The notes beneath the pieces are model-generated. The model searched no databases. It was not told the origin of the DNA and saw only the letters and a list, made by a program, of their open reading frames with translations. A DNA stretch of 64,000 bases from the NCBI GenBank assembly GCA_963744305.1, contig CAVUTF010000033.1:62001-126000 (forward strand). Direction: 5' to 3'. The number at the start of each line of letters is the position of its first letter. Position 1 is the stretch's first letter. This stretch comes from FEN-1219 sp963744305. GTDB lineage: Bacteria > Pseudomonadota > Gammaproteobacteria > Steroidobacterales > Rariloculaceae. Positions 19,159-27,734 of this stretch are shown here, piece after piece. The translations under genes were made by a program, and so were the position numbers.

Positions 19159-19231
19159 CTAGACGCATTCGTCTGCGTGCGCCTTGATCCGCCGCAAGCC
19201 TTCGTGCGAATTTTCGCGCGAATGCGTCTAG
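19159..19231 (+). repeat. 13-bp perfect inverted repeat in leader of the 19240 gene
   Basis: CTAGACGCATTCG (19159-19171) and its exact complement CGAATGCGTCTAG (19219-19231) flank a 47-base loop. The right arm abuts the GGAG ribosome-binding site of the gene starting at 19240. RNA folding would place the hairpin next to the start, so translational control or an operator site are both possible. The arms are direct sequence observation; function is inference. Confidence 0.6.
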
Positions 19232-19239
19232 GAGATCCG

Positions 19240-20794
19240 ATGCTCGCCAGATTCTGTTTCGCGATTGCCCTCGCCACGGGCGCGGCATCGGCCCAAGAGC
19301 TGCCGCGCACGGCGGACGGCAAGCCCGACCTGCAGGGCATCTGGCAGGTCCACAACCGGGCCTCGTACGACCTCGAGATCACGTCGCGCGGCACGTCATG
19401 CCCGCGGGCCGAGCGTCGTCGACGGCGACGAGATTCCGTATCAGCCGTGGGCGCGCCGAGCAGCAGCGCGAGAATTTCGCGAACCGCGCGACGGCCGATC
19501 CGCTCGCGCAGTGCTACCTGCCCGGCGTGCCGCGCATCATGTACATGGAGTATCCGTTTCAGATCTTCCAAACGGCCGAGCACGTCGCGATCACGTTCGA
19601 GTGGTCGCAGGTATATCCGGCTCATCTACGCGAACGGCACAGCCGACGCTGCACGAAGGCATCGAGTCGTGGATGGGCAACTCGCGCGGCCGCTGGGAAG
19701 GCGACGTGCTCGTCGTCGAGGTGACGGATCACAACGACCGACCTGGTTCGATGCGGCCGGCAACTTCCACAGCGACGAGCTGCGCGTCACGGAGCGCTAC
19801 ACGATGCGCGACGCGAACACGATCGACTACGAGGTCACGATCGAGGACCCGAAAGTGTTCACGCGGCCGTGGACGATCCGCATGGCGCTGCACCGCCAAA
19901 CGGACTGCCGCGGATCTTCGAGTACCAATGCCAGGCGGAGCTCGAGGAGGCGAACGGCGCGTTCGAGCGCGACGAGCGGACGTGGTATCCGGCGCCGGCG
20001 CCGGCCGACAACGCGCCGTTCGATCGCGCGCGCCGGCGCGAACGCTGCCGCGCACTCGCGACGCCGCGCGACATCCCGCGGCTCGCCGACGGCAAGCCCG
20101 ATCTCAACGGCTGGTATCAGAGTCGATGCCGGCGGCGCGCAACTACGGTCTCGAAGGCAGCCCGCAGATATTTCTGACGCCCGAGAGCCGCGGCATCGTC
20201 GTCGATCCGACCGACGGCAAGCTGCCGTATCAAACGTGGGCGCGCGCCGAGCGCGTCGATCGCGACGCTGCCGCACCGCGGCTACGACGATCCGACGGCG
20301 CACTGCTTCGTCGCGGGCATCCCGCGCTCGCATTACGTGCCGCGCCCGTGCACATCCTGCAACCGCCGGGCTGCGTCGTCGTGCTGTTCGAGCGCATGTC
20401 GTGGCGGCACATTGCGCTCGACGGCCGCGCCGCATCTGCCGGATCACTGCGCCTTTGGCAGGGCGACTCGATCGGCCGCTGGGAAGGCGACACGCTCGTC
20501 GTCGAGACGAAGAACTTCAACGGCAAAGCGTGGCTCAACGAGGTCGGCGACGTCTTCAGCCACGCCGCAGACCGTCGTCGAGACGCTTCACGCCCGTCGA
20601 GCGCGGACACAAGTGATCTATCGCGCGACGGTCAGCGACCCGATCGCCTACACTCGGCCGTGGACGATCGAGGTGCCGATGAACCGGCAAGCCGACGAGC
20701 TGCTCGAGGTCGCGTGCCACGAGGACAACAACGATCTCGAGCACTTGAAGCACGTGCGCGACGAATTCCGCGCGCAGCAAGGCAGGAGAATTGA
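19240..20794 (+). pseudogene. Two-domain secreted WEGD-family protein, frameshifted
   Basis: Predicted exported protein holding two WEGD domains in tandem. The signal peptide (MLARFCFAIALATGAASAQ) leads to domain 1: TADGKPDLQGIWQVHNRAS, CYLPGVPRIMYMEYPFQIF, core GNSRGRWEGDVLVVEVTDHN. Domain 2 starts near 20085: LADGKPDLNGWYQ, GIPRSHYVPAPVHILQPPG, core GDSIGRWEGDTLVVETKNFN, ending ACHEDNNDLEHLKHV. At least eight indels (e.g. near 19395, 19618, 19738, 19905, 20125, 20265, 20430, 20570) break the frame. I see no signal peptide or start codon with a ribosome site between the domains, so I read one polypeptide; a lost second start cannot be excluded. Confidence 0.7.
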
Positions 20795-20798
20795 CGCC

Positions 20799-21215
20799 AT
20801 GACTCGAATAGTCTCGGCATACGCCGCGCGGTCGCCGTCGCTCGCGGCTCTCGCGGGCAACGGCGCCGCGGCGCATCACTCGTTCTCGGCCGAGTTCGAT
20901 CCCGAGCAGGCCCGTGAAGCTCACGGGCAAGGTCACCGAGATGCAAGTTGTCGAATCCGCACGCGTGGATCTACATCGACGTGGCAGGCGACGGACGGCA
21001 AGGTCGTCAACTGGGCGCTCGAGATGAGCGGCGCCAACGGCTTGATCCGCCGCGGCTGGCGCCGCGAGGACCTCCCGGCCGGGCACAGTGCTGTCAGTCG
21101 AAGGCTGGCAGGCGCGCAACGGCAGCGCCGACGGCCAACATCTCGACGGTCACGTTCGAGGACGGCCGCACGTCTGTTCGCCGGCTCGTCGAATCCCGCT
21201 GCCCGGCAGCAATAG
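20799..21215 (+). pseudogene. DUF6152 family secreted protein, frameshifted
   Basis: Exported DUF6152 protein of about 138 codons. The ATG at 20799 follows AGGAGA by 9 bases. The signal region ends LAGNGAAA and the mature protein would begin HHSFSAEFD. The frame breaks near 20915, where another frame continues VKLTGKVTEM, and again near 20950; SNPHAWIYIDV and WALEMSGANGLIRRGWRRED are then visible, followed by more breaks before LFAGSSNPAARQQ. It follows the two-domain WEGD gene directly, matching the gene order at 54136-55431. It is convergent with the monooxygenase gene ending at 21241. Confidence 0.75.
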
Positions 21216-21240
21216 GTCGCGCGATCGACGTCAGCGGACG

Positions 21241-22822
21241 TTACGTCTTGCGATGAATCGAGAGGTCGTCCGGATTGATCAGATCCGGGACGGTCCAGCC
21301 ATCGAGGTCGTACTCGGCCATGCACTGCTCGGCGAAGCCCTTGAACTTCGCCGCGTTGCCGCTGCCGATCGCGTTGAACAGGCAGTACCGACGAATCTCC
21401 TCCGTGCTCCCGCTGTAGTTGATCTCGTAAAGCTCGTGCCGCGCGCCGAACTCCGTGCCGATGCAGTCCCAGAGTAGCTTCATGAGCTTGATCCGCTGCT
21501 CGGCCGTGTAGCCGTTGGATCCTCTCATGTAGCGGTCGATGTACGGGCGAATCTCCGGATTGGCGAAGTCCCTGGAGTGCGAGTTCAAGTAGATGAGTCC
21601 CGAGGCAACCGTCTGCTCGATCAAGTACTTGATCTTCGTATAGGCGATCGTCGCAAGCACGTGGTACGCGCTGCCGGCATCCGTGTTCGGTAACAGGTAT
21701 GGGCCCTTCCACGGCTGGGGATTCCCGCACCATCGCCTCGGTCAGCGCCCAGAACATGTTCCGCCACGCGAGCACCTCGCCCACGTTCGCCTGCACGCCG
21801 CGGTAGTCCTTCGTCCCCGCCGCCTCCACAGCCTTGAGCAGAAGGCCCGCGATGAAATCGAGCTTCACGGCGAGCCGCGTGCAGCCGTGCACCACGAACC
21901 GAGGGAGGAATCCGGTTCGGGGGAAGAAGTTGTTCGCTTTCTCCACGTCCCCGTAGACGAACACGTTCTCCCAGGGCACGAACACGTTGTCCATGATGAA
22001 CACCGCGTCGTTCTCATCGAGACGGCTCGAGAGCGGCTGATCGAACGGGCTCGACATCACTGCCGATGTCATCTCGTAGGACGTGCGGCAAAGGAATTTG
22101 ATGCCTTGCGCGTTGGTCGGGAGCATGAAGACCAGAGCGAACTTCTTGTCTTGCAGCGGAATGAGTCCGTGGTGAGCAATGAACGTGAAGTTCGTGAGCA
22201 CCGAACCCGTCGCGACCACTTTCGCGCCAGAGACGATGAGCCCGCCGTCCGTCTCCTTCTCCACGTGCACGCAGACGTCCGCGATTTGATCTGGCGGCTT
22301 GTCCCGGTCCACGGGCGGATGAATGATCGCGTGGTTCACGAACGGCACGCGCTCCTGGCAGAAGGTGTACCAGCGTTTCGCGTTGTCCTGATATGGCTCG
22401 TAGAACTCCGCATTGCCGCCCAACGTGCCCAAGAACGCTGCCTTGTAGTCGGGAGCCCGGCCCATCCAGCCGTAAGTGATCCTTTGCCATTCGGCAATCG
22501 CATCGCGCCCGGCAATCGATTCCTCCAGGTTCTTCGGCGCCTTGAAGAATGCGTGCGTCATGCCGTTGCCGTCGGTGTCCGTGGGCAGCAGCAGCTTCTT
22601 TGAACGCTCCTTATCGTGAAGAGCGTCGAACAGCCGCGCTGTCATCCGCGCGGTGTTGCGAAACGCGGGATGCGTAGTCACGTCATCTACGCGGTCGCCG
22701 TAGATGTACACCTCGCGCCCGTCGCGCAGCGACTCCAGGTACTCGGCGCCGTTTTGCGGACGGTCGCATCGGATGGAACCGGTACTTTCCGCGGTTACCG
22801 CGGTTTTTCGTTTTGCAGCCAT
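21241..22822 (-). CDS. Two-component flavin-dependent monooxygenase, HpaB family (frameshifted near 21700)
   Basis: Oxygenase component that uses reduced flavin from a partner reductase to hydroxylate phenols; the family includes 4-hydroxyphenylacetate 3-hydroxylase (HpaB) and chloro-/nitrophenol monooxygenases. About 527 codons match the family. Segments seen: NGAEYLESLRDGREVYIYG, YGWMGRAPDYKAAFLGTLG, GAKVVATGSVLTNFTFIAH, FDQPLSSRLDENDAVFIMDN, VPWENVFVYGDVE. One extra base near 21700 shifts the frame; the other frame continues LPNTDAGSAYHVLATIAY to GFAEQCMAEYDLDGWTVPDL. The ATG at 22822 has AGGAG 6 bases upstream. The reductase partner is probably the gene at 25552-26082. Confidence 0.9.
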
Positions 22823-22831
22823 GCTCAACTC

Positions 22832-23842
22832 CTAGTTTGTCACGCGTGCCGCGCTCGCATCCGCGGGCGCTGAGCTCAAGCTTCGGTAGACGGCGTCGAC
22901 GAATTGCTCGGTGGTCCAAAAACCGTTGTCGGCGCCGTAGCGTCCATCGTAGTCGCGCGTGGGCTTCGCGGCCTGCACCTGCCGCAGGCTCATGCCCATC
23001 TCGATCATCGCGGCGACGCGGTCGCGAATGATCGTGACCATATCACGATACTCGACGACGTCGGCTTCGTCCGCCAATCGCCCGTGGCCCGGGATCACCA
23101 TTGTCCCGCCTTCTTGTTTCTCCGCAGGCACGGTGAGCGCAATGATCGCGTTGAGCGCCGCGACGACGCCGTCGATGCCGCCGCCGTCCTCGGCGCGAAT
23201 CACGGGGTACAACGTCGTCGAGAACACGTCGCCCGCGCTGATCACGTCGGAACGCCGGAAGAACACGATGCTGTCGCCATCGGTGTGCGCCGCGGGCAGA
23301 TGTTGGATCTGCACGGCTTCACCGTTGAAGAATAGATCTTTCTGCGGCACGAAGAACGTGTCGGTCGGCCACGCTTCGAACGGCGGCGGCGCCTTCTGCC
23401 CCGACATCCTCACGAGCACGTTCTCGTGCGCGATGACTGTCGCGCCGATTCCGGCGTCAGCGATTGCGCCGGAGACGTTGCCGCCCGCGATCGTGCTGCC
23501 GGCGCGCGCGATCTGCTCGTTGCCGCCCACGTGGTCGGAGTGCCAGTGCGTGTTGATCACGTAGCGGATAGGCGCGGAGGAGATCTGCGCGATCGCGCCC
23601 AGCAACGCCTCCGACGCCGTGGCGAGCTTCGTGTCGACGACGAGCACGCCATCCTCGCCGACTTGCACAGTCGTGTTGCCGCCGGCACCGACGAGCATGT
23701 AGATGTTGTCGCGCACCGGCCAGACTGCGGGCGCGGGCGACGCGAGACGGGCGTCCTGCTGTGCACGAGCCGCCGTGAGGGCGAGCGCCGAGGCGAGCGC
23801 TGCGACGATCACCGCGCGGGCGAACGTCACGACGCGCGGCAT
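22832..23842 (-). CDS. Secreted MBL-fold metallo-hydrolase
   Basis: Exported metallo-beta-lactamase-fold hydrolase of 336 residues. The signal peptide ends LALTAARAQQ. The metal motif is THWHSDHVGGNE, with further ligands in AAHTDGDSIVF and IPGHG. Such proteins near PQQ enzymes (e.g. quinoprotein relay hydrolases) have unknown substrates. Its ATG at 23842 lies inside the end of the preceding WEGD gene (16-bp overlap), and it ends 9 bp before the HpaB-family gene. It is therefore within one operon from 26082 to 21241. Antibiotic hydrolysis is not indicated. Confidence 0.88.
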   Translation of the reverse strand: MPRVVTFARAVIVAALASALALTAARAQQDARLASPAPAVWPVRDNIYMLVGAGGNTTVQVGEDGVLVVDTKLATASEALLGAIAQISSAPIRYVINTHWHSDHVGGNEQIARAGSTIAGGNVSGAIADAGIGATVIAHENVLVRMSGQKAPPPFEAWPTDTFFVPQKDLFFNGEAVQIQHLPAAHTDGDSIVFFRRSDVISAGDVFSTTLYPVIRAEDGGGIDGVVAALNAIIALTVPAEKQEGGTMVIPGHGRLADEADVVEYRDMVTIIRDRVAAMIEMGMSLRQVQAAKPTRDYDGRYGADNGFWTTEQFVDAVYRSLSSAPADASAARVTN

Positions 23843-24594
23843 GGTTGCGGGTTCCAGCGCGCTTCGTCGGGCTCGCGCCTGAAGTGTGAGCTCGTGACGA
23901 AGCGCGTGTTCAAGTATTTCGGATCCTCGACGATCGCCGTGACCATGAGCCACTCGTCGCCGTTGGGCGCGCGGAAGCGATCGAAATACTCCGTGAGCAC
24001 GGCGTCCTCGCTGTACGGAACACCGTTGCGGCGCAGCCAGCCCGGCAGGAGATTCGTCGTGATCACCTTGAGATACCCGCCAGGCCGCTGCTGCCCGCCG
24101 CCCGCGCCGGCGAGCCCGGGCCCGCCGGGCGGAGGCAACGGCCGCACCCATTCTGCGGCTGAGTGCCCCTGCAGCGATCGCGCACCGGGAGCGCCACTGC
24201 CGTCGAAGGTAAACCGCCGAGTCTGTCGCCCCGCGTCCGTCTCGATCACGAGCGCGTCGTCCCCATCCCAAGCGATTCGCAAGCGGGTCGGCATACGCAT
24301 GAGCGCTGCCGCCCCGTACGCCTCGCACCCGCCATCCTGCGAAGGCTCCCACAGATCCGCGATGCGACGGCCTTCGTCGTTCAGCGGCACGCTCGCGTAG
24401 TCGCCGTGCGGCGGCGTCACCATGCGCCAGCGCCAATCCTCGTTGACGATCGCGACCCACTGGCCGGTAAAGTCGAGCGCCGCGGACTCGCGGGGCGTTT
24501 GCGGCGGCGCGGAAGATGCGGGCGGCTGTGCATGCACACCGATGGCGCCGGGAAGCAGAACGGCGGCAGCGGCAAGCGCGCGAGGCCAGCTCAT
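23827..24594 (-). CDS. Secreted divergent WEGD-family protein lacking the WEGD core
   Basis: Exported protein of 255 residues and unknown function. The signal peptide ends GAIGVHAQ. It aligns to its operon neighbour through DYASVPLNDEGRRIADLWEP, CEAYGAAALMRMPTRLRI and TTNLLPGWLRRNGVPYSEDA, then IVEDPKYLNTRFVTSSHF. The region that should hold GxWEGDxLVV is replaced by a Gly/Pro-rich insert (RPLPPPGGPGLAGAGGGQQ) and GYLKVITTN. The family core is thus lost, which hints at divergence of function. ATGA overlap at 24591-24594 couples it to the upstream paralogue. Confidence 0.75.
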   Translation of the reverse strand: MSWPRALAAAAVLLPGAIGVHAQPPASSAPPQTPRESAALDFTGQWVAIVNEDWRWRMVTPPHGDYASVPLNDEGRRIADLWEPSQDGGCEAYGAAALMRMPTRLRIAWDGDDALVIETDAGRQTRRFTFDGSGAPGARSLQGHSAAEWVRPLPPPGGPGLAGAGGGQQRPGGYLKVITTNLLPGWLRRNGVPYSEDAVLTEYFDRFRAPNGDEWLMVTAIVEDPKYLNTRFVTSSHFRREPDEARWNPQPCRAS

Positions 24595-25433
24595 CGCAAG
24601 CGCTCCGCGTATTCCGGCAGTGCGGTCTGCGCGCCACCGCGCGCCGCCTCGACCGGCAACCGGTGCTCGGCGGCGAAGTCGTCGATGAACGGGTTTTGCC
24701 CCGGTAAGTAGTGCGGCACATCACCGGGCGCGCGCAGCACCTCGACGACGGACTCGCACGGATACGGCGTCATCGTTCCGTTCGGCGAGAACAGGAACTC
24801 GTTCGTTTTCACGAGCGGCTCGGTTAGGTAGACAGGATCCTCTACGATCATCACATGCGTGAGCACGTCTCCGTAGCGGTGGAACCGATCCGTCATCGTC
24901 GCGCGATCGCTGAGCGGCAAGCCGTTGCGGCGCATCCAACCCGCCTTGAGATGAGTCGTCTTCACGACGAGCACGTCGCCTTCCCAGCTGCCCGTCGAGA
25001 ATCCCTGCCAGGTGTGCGGCGCATACTCCGGCGGATGCTGCCGGCCGTCCATCCAAATCTCCCGATGCTGCTCCTGCCACGCGATGTGCGTGTGGATCGT
25101 GAGGAGCTGCTGCGTGTCCTCGTCGCGGTCTTCCCAGATACGCAGCACGCCGACGCCTCTGAATCCGTAGGTGGACGGGTGTGGTTTGCATTGATGCTCG
25201 GGCATCGACAGGAGCGACGCATCCCAGCTCTCGGCGCGCAGGCGCGCAGCGTCGTTGATCGGCAAACCGAGATAGTCGCCGATCGCGGGCCCCGGAATGC
25301 GCTCGTCAACGTCCTCGTGGAATAACGGGTTCCAGTAGCCGACGAGATTGAGCTGCGCCGATACCGGGAGCGCATGGACGCATGCGAGCGCAGCACTCAG
25401 CCACGCAAAGCGTGCGCGATTCCAACCTGGCAT
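24591..25433 (-). CDS. Secreted WEGD-family protein
   Basis: Exported protein of 280 residues and unknown function. I chose ATG 25433, with GGGGGAG about 9 bases upstream and a signal peptide (FAWLSAALACVHALPVSAQ), over the longer ORF start at 25532. Blocks: GDYLGLPINDAARLRAESWD, CKPHPSTYGFRG, REIWMDGRQHPPEYAPHTW, core GFSTGSWEGDVLVVKTTHLK, AGWMRRNGLPLSDRATMTDR and MIVEDPVYLTEPLVKTNEF. It is the first of three overlapping genes (to 23827 and 22832), downstream of the flavin reductase. The context points to a role in aromatic breakdown. Confidence 0.8.
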   Translation of the reverse strand: MPGWNRARFAWLSAALACVHALPVSAQLNLVGYWNPLFHEDVDERIPGPAIGDYLGLPINDAARLRAESWDASLLSMPEHQCKPHPSTYGFRGVGVLRIWEDRDEDTQQLLTIHTHIAWQEQHREIWMDGRQHPPEYAPHTWQGFSTGSWEGDVLVVKTTHLKAGWMRRNGLPLSDRATMTDRFHRYGDVLTHVMIVEDPVYLTEPLVKTNEFLFSPNGTMTPYPCESVVEVLRAPGDVPHYLPGQNPFIDDFAAEHRLPVEAARGGAQTALPEYAERLR

Positions 25434-25551
25434 GCGATTTGGCTCCCCCTTACACGCCGCAGCGCGTAGTGTTGTCACGCTTCGCCGCACTTCACTAATA
25501 CTTTCTTTGCAACGCATATGCAATCCGGGCATCGCTGTCGAGAATGCGCTG

Positions 25552-26082
25552 CTACCAAAACTCGGGCGGCTCGACTTCCTCGATGCGACTCATGAAATCG
25601 ATCTGCGCATAACGACCCGCAAAGTACAAGAGCGGTCGCCGATCTGCGGCCTCCAAGTGCGTGATGCGGCCGATGAACAGCGTGTGATCGCCGCACTCGG
25701 GAGTGGCGATGACCTCGGCCGTTAGGCCCGCCACGGCGCCGTCGAGCAGCGGCGTCCCGGCGCGGTAGACGAACTCGGCTCGAGCCACTTCGCGCCCACG
25801 GCCTGCGAACTGCGTCGACAGGTGCTGCTGCCACTGACTGAGGAATGACACCCCGTAGCGCCGCGTTTCCTGCAACCGCGCATGCATCCGTGCGCGCACG
25901 TTGATCGACACGACGCACAGCATCGGCTCGAGCGAACCGGCCATGAACGCGTTCGCAGTCATGCCGTACACCTCGTTGCCGATGCTAGTGGTAATCACGG
26001 TGACGCCCGTGGGGAAACGGCTCATGACCTGCCGGAATAGGTCCGAAGATGCGTGCGGAACGGCTGTCGTCTGCGTGTTCAT
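25552..26082 (-). CDS. Flavin reductase family protein (HpaC-like)
   Basis: Reduces FMN or FAD with NAD(P)H and supplies reduced flavin to a two-component monooxygenase. The 176 residues fit the family. Motifs: MSRFPTGVTVITTSIGNEVY, GMTANAFMAGSLEPMLCVV and a C-terminal GDHTLFIGRITHLEA with LLYFAGRYAQID. It is cytoplasmic. It lies in the same-strand run that ends with the HpaB-family oxygenase at 21241-22822, its likely partner, although three genes for secreted proteins lie between them. The LysR gene is 122 bp upstream. Confidence 0.92.
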   Translation of the reverse strand: MNTQTTAVPHASSDLFRQVMSRFPTGVTVITTSIGNEVYGMTANAFMAGSLEPMLCVVSINVRARMHARLQETRRYGVSFLSQWQQHLSTQFAGRGREVARAEFVYRAGTPLLDGAVAGLTAEVIATPECGDHTLFIGRITHLEAADRRPLLYFAGRYAQIDFMSRIEEVEPPEFW

Positions 26083-26204
26083 CGAGTTGCTCTTGACGAT
26101 CGTGGTGTGGCTGTTGTGTCACAAACGTAAGGGCGCCGCCAATACTTTTTCCTATCAGGCTATGCGCGCGGCGCATGACGACGCATTGACGGAAGCCCTC
26201 GAGA

Positions 26205-27146
26205 TCAGTCTTTGCCGACTCTCCGGAAAAGGCGCTTGACCTCGGAGATCACGTAATCGCGCGCCGGCGACGGATAGTCCATTTGCCGCTGCGTCAGGTG
26301 GATCGGAAAGACAATCTCGTCGTCGAGCGGGAGCGCAAACATCTCGCCTGCTGCTACTTCGCGCTCGACGACGACGAGCGGCAAGATCGTAACGAGGTCG
26401 GACTCGAGGATCAGTTTCCGTATCACCGGCGACAGCGGCTGCACTTCGAACAGCGGCTCCGGGGGCGCAACGCCGTGACGCAAGAAGTAGTTGTCGTAGG
26501 TGATGCGCGGCACCGTGCCGGTAGCGGGCAGTATCCACCGGGCCGCGACGAGATCGCTGACGCTGACATCCGCGCGGCGCGTAAGCGGATGGTCGGCGCG
26601 AATGACTACGACGGCGGAGAACTGCGTCAGCAGTTGCGTGCTGATGCCGACGACCCGCCCCTCGATCGGCGGCGGTCCGATGAAGAACGCTAGCTTGCCG
26701 GACATCAACCTCGGCGCGAACGATTCGAAGTCGCCGACGCTGATCGTCAGGCGCATGCCTGGCCGGTCGCGCAGCACTTGCTCGATCAGAGGTGCCGCGA
26801 TGAGCGTCTCCGTGAGCCAGCTCATCCCGAAATAGATGCGCTCGGTGTGGCTGCGGTCCCGGGAATCGCGCAATTCCTGCTCGGCTAGCACCAGGTTCGC
26901 GTCGATGATGCGAGCATACTTCAACAACCGAGCGCCGACGGCCGTCAGCTCGGCGCCGCGCGGACCGCGCTCAACGAGCTTGACGCCGAGCTCCTCTTCG
27001 ACGGCACGGATGCTGCGCGACAACGCTGGCTGGGTCATCGCGAGAGAATTCGCCGCCGAGCGAATGCTACCCTTATCGGCCACCTCGATGAGCTGCCGCA
27101 AATGCTTCACGTCGAGATGCCGCAGCAGGTTGCGCGCGTCGTCCAA
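26205..27146 (-). CDS. LysR family transcriptional regulator
   Basis: DNA-binding regulator, 313 residues from the TTG at 27146. I chose this start because CGGAG lies 5 bases upstream; the ORF extends to 27218 but would overlap the divergent dioxygenase. The N-terminal HTH reads VKHLRQLIEVADKGSIRSAA and LAMTQPALSRSIRAVEEELG. The substrate-binding domain follows (FGMSWLTETLIAAPLIEQVL; FEVQPLSPVIRKLILESDLV), as in GbpR/CbbR-like aromatic regulators. It is divergent from the hydroquinone dioxygenase genes and upstream of the reductase/monooxygenase operon, so it probably controls both with an aromatic inducer. Confidence 0.93.
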   Translation of the reverse strand: MDDARNLLRHLDVKHLRQLIEVADKGSIRSAANSLAMTQPALSRSIRAVEEELGVKLVERGPRGAELTAVGARLLKYARIIDANLVLAEQELRDSRDRSHTERIYFGMSWLTETLIAAPLIEQVLRDRPGMRLTISVGDFESFAPRLMSGKLAFFIGPPPIEGRVVGISTQLLTQFSAVVVIRADHPLTRRADVSVSDLVAARWILPATGTVPRITYDNYFLRHGVAPPEPLFEVQPLSPVIRKLILESDLVTILPLVVVEREVAAGEMFALPLDDEIVFPIHLTQRQMDYPSPARDYVISEVKRLFRRVGKD

Positions 27147-27206
27147 AGTAGCTCCGAAGTCCCTACGGCGAGGAAGTATACTCAGCTGAGACGACCGGAA
27201 AGAGTC
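27147..27206. promoter_or_regulatory. Divergent LysR/dioxygenase control region with palindrome
   Basis: The 60-bp gap between the LysR start and the hydroquinone dioxygenase holds the perfect 10-bp palindrome CTCAGCTGAG (27181-27190), preceded by AGTATA. LysR regulators commonly bind dyads of the T-N11-A type in such gaps. The dioxygenase ribosome site GGAAAGAG lies just before the ATG at 27207. No confident -35/-10 pair is called. Confidence 0.5.
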
Positions 27207-27734
27207 ATGAGTCGCCAAGGCATCGGCAACGGGGAGTTCACGACCGTCTTCGGCTCGCTCGACCGCTATTCACCGGGCGAGATCGAGGTCATCGATGATG
27301 ACCCGAAAAACTACGCGCGCTCGAACGTGTTCGCCGTCGCCGCGGCTTCCGCGCCATACGAGAAGGTCGTTGTCGGCAAGAGCCTCCAATACGTAATCGA
27401 AACGCTGCGCGCGGAAGGCAGCTCGGATTGGTTCGCGGCGCCCCACGACGAGTTCGCGCTGATCATGGACGGCGTCGTGGAAATCGACCTCGTCAAGCTC
27501 GACGCGCCGGAGCGGATCCTCGAGCGGGGCAGCGAGGGTTCGGTCAGGGTCCCAGGCGAGCCATCGGGTACACGCATGGGGCTCCTCGTGCTCCGGCGCG
27601 GACATCAAGCACTGCTTCCGCAGGGCGCCGCGTACCGCTTTCGCGCTCGCCCCGGCGTCGTCGGCGTCATCGTCCTGCAGACTTTGCTCGGAAAACACTC
27701 GGTGCAAAAGTGGTCCAAGATCTGCGCCACCTGA
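27207..27734 (+). CDS. Hydroquinone 1,2-dioxygenase small subunit (HapC/PnpC type)
   Basis: Small subunit of the two-subunit Fe(II) ring-cleavage enzyme that opens hydroquinone to 4-hydroxymuconic semialdehyde. The 175-residue length fits the alpha subunit. Segments I associate with this family: FTTVFGSLDRYSPGEIEVID, DDPKNYARSNVFAVAAASAP, YEKVVVGKSLQYVIETLRAE, HDEFALIMDGVVEIDLVKLD and RRGHQALLPQGAAYRFRA. It is cupin-like and cytoplasmic. The ATG at 27207 has GGAAAGAG upstream. It overlaps the large-subunit gene. It fits downstream of the HpaB-type phenol monooxygenase. Confidence 0.85.
   Translation: MSRQGIGNGEFTTVFGSLDRYSPGEIEVIDDDPKNYARSNVFAVAAASAPYEKVVVGKSLQYVIETLRAEGSSDWFAAPHDEFALIMDGVVEIDLVKLDAPERILERGSEGSVRVPGEPSGTRMGLLVLRRGHQALLPQGAAYRFRARPGVVGVIVLQTLLGKHSVQKWSKICAT

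Noticed and set aside
22832..23842. Antibiotic resistance (beta-lactamase) reading of the MBL proteins here and at 58644
   Set aside because: The fold is shared by many hydrolases; operon context is catabolic and nothing shows beta-lactam specificity.
23843..24724. N-terminal 290 residues of the long ORF containing the MBL gene
   Set aside because: Arg-rich shadow of the overlapping WEGD gene; the MBL signal peptide starts at 23842.
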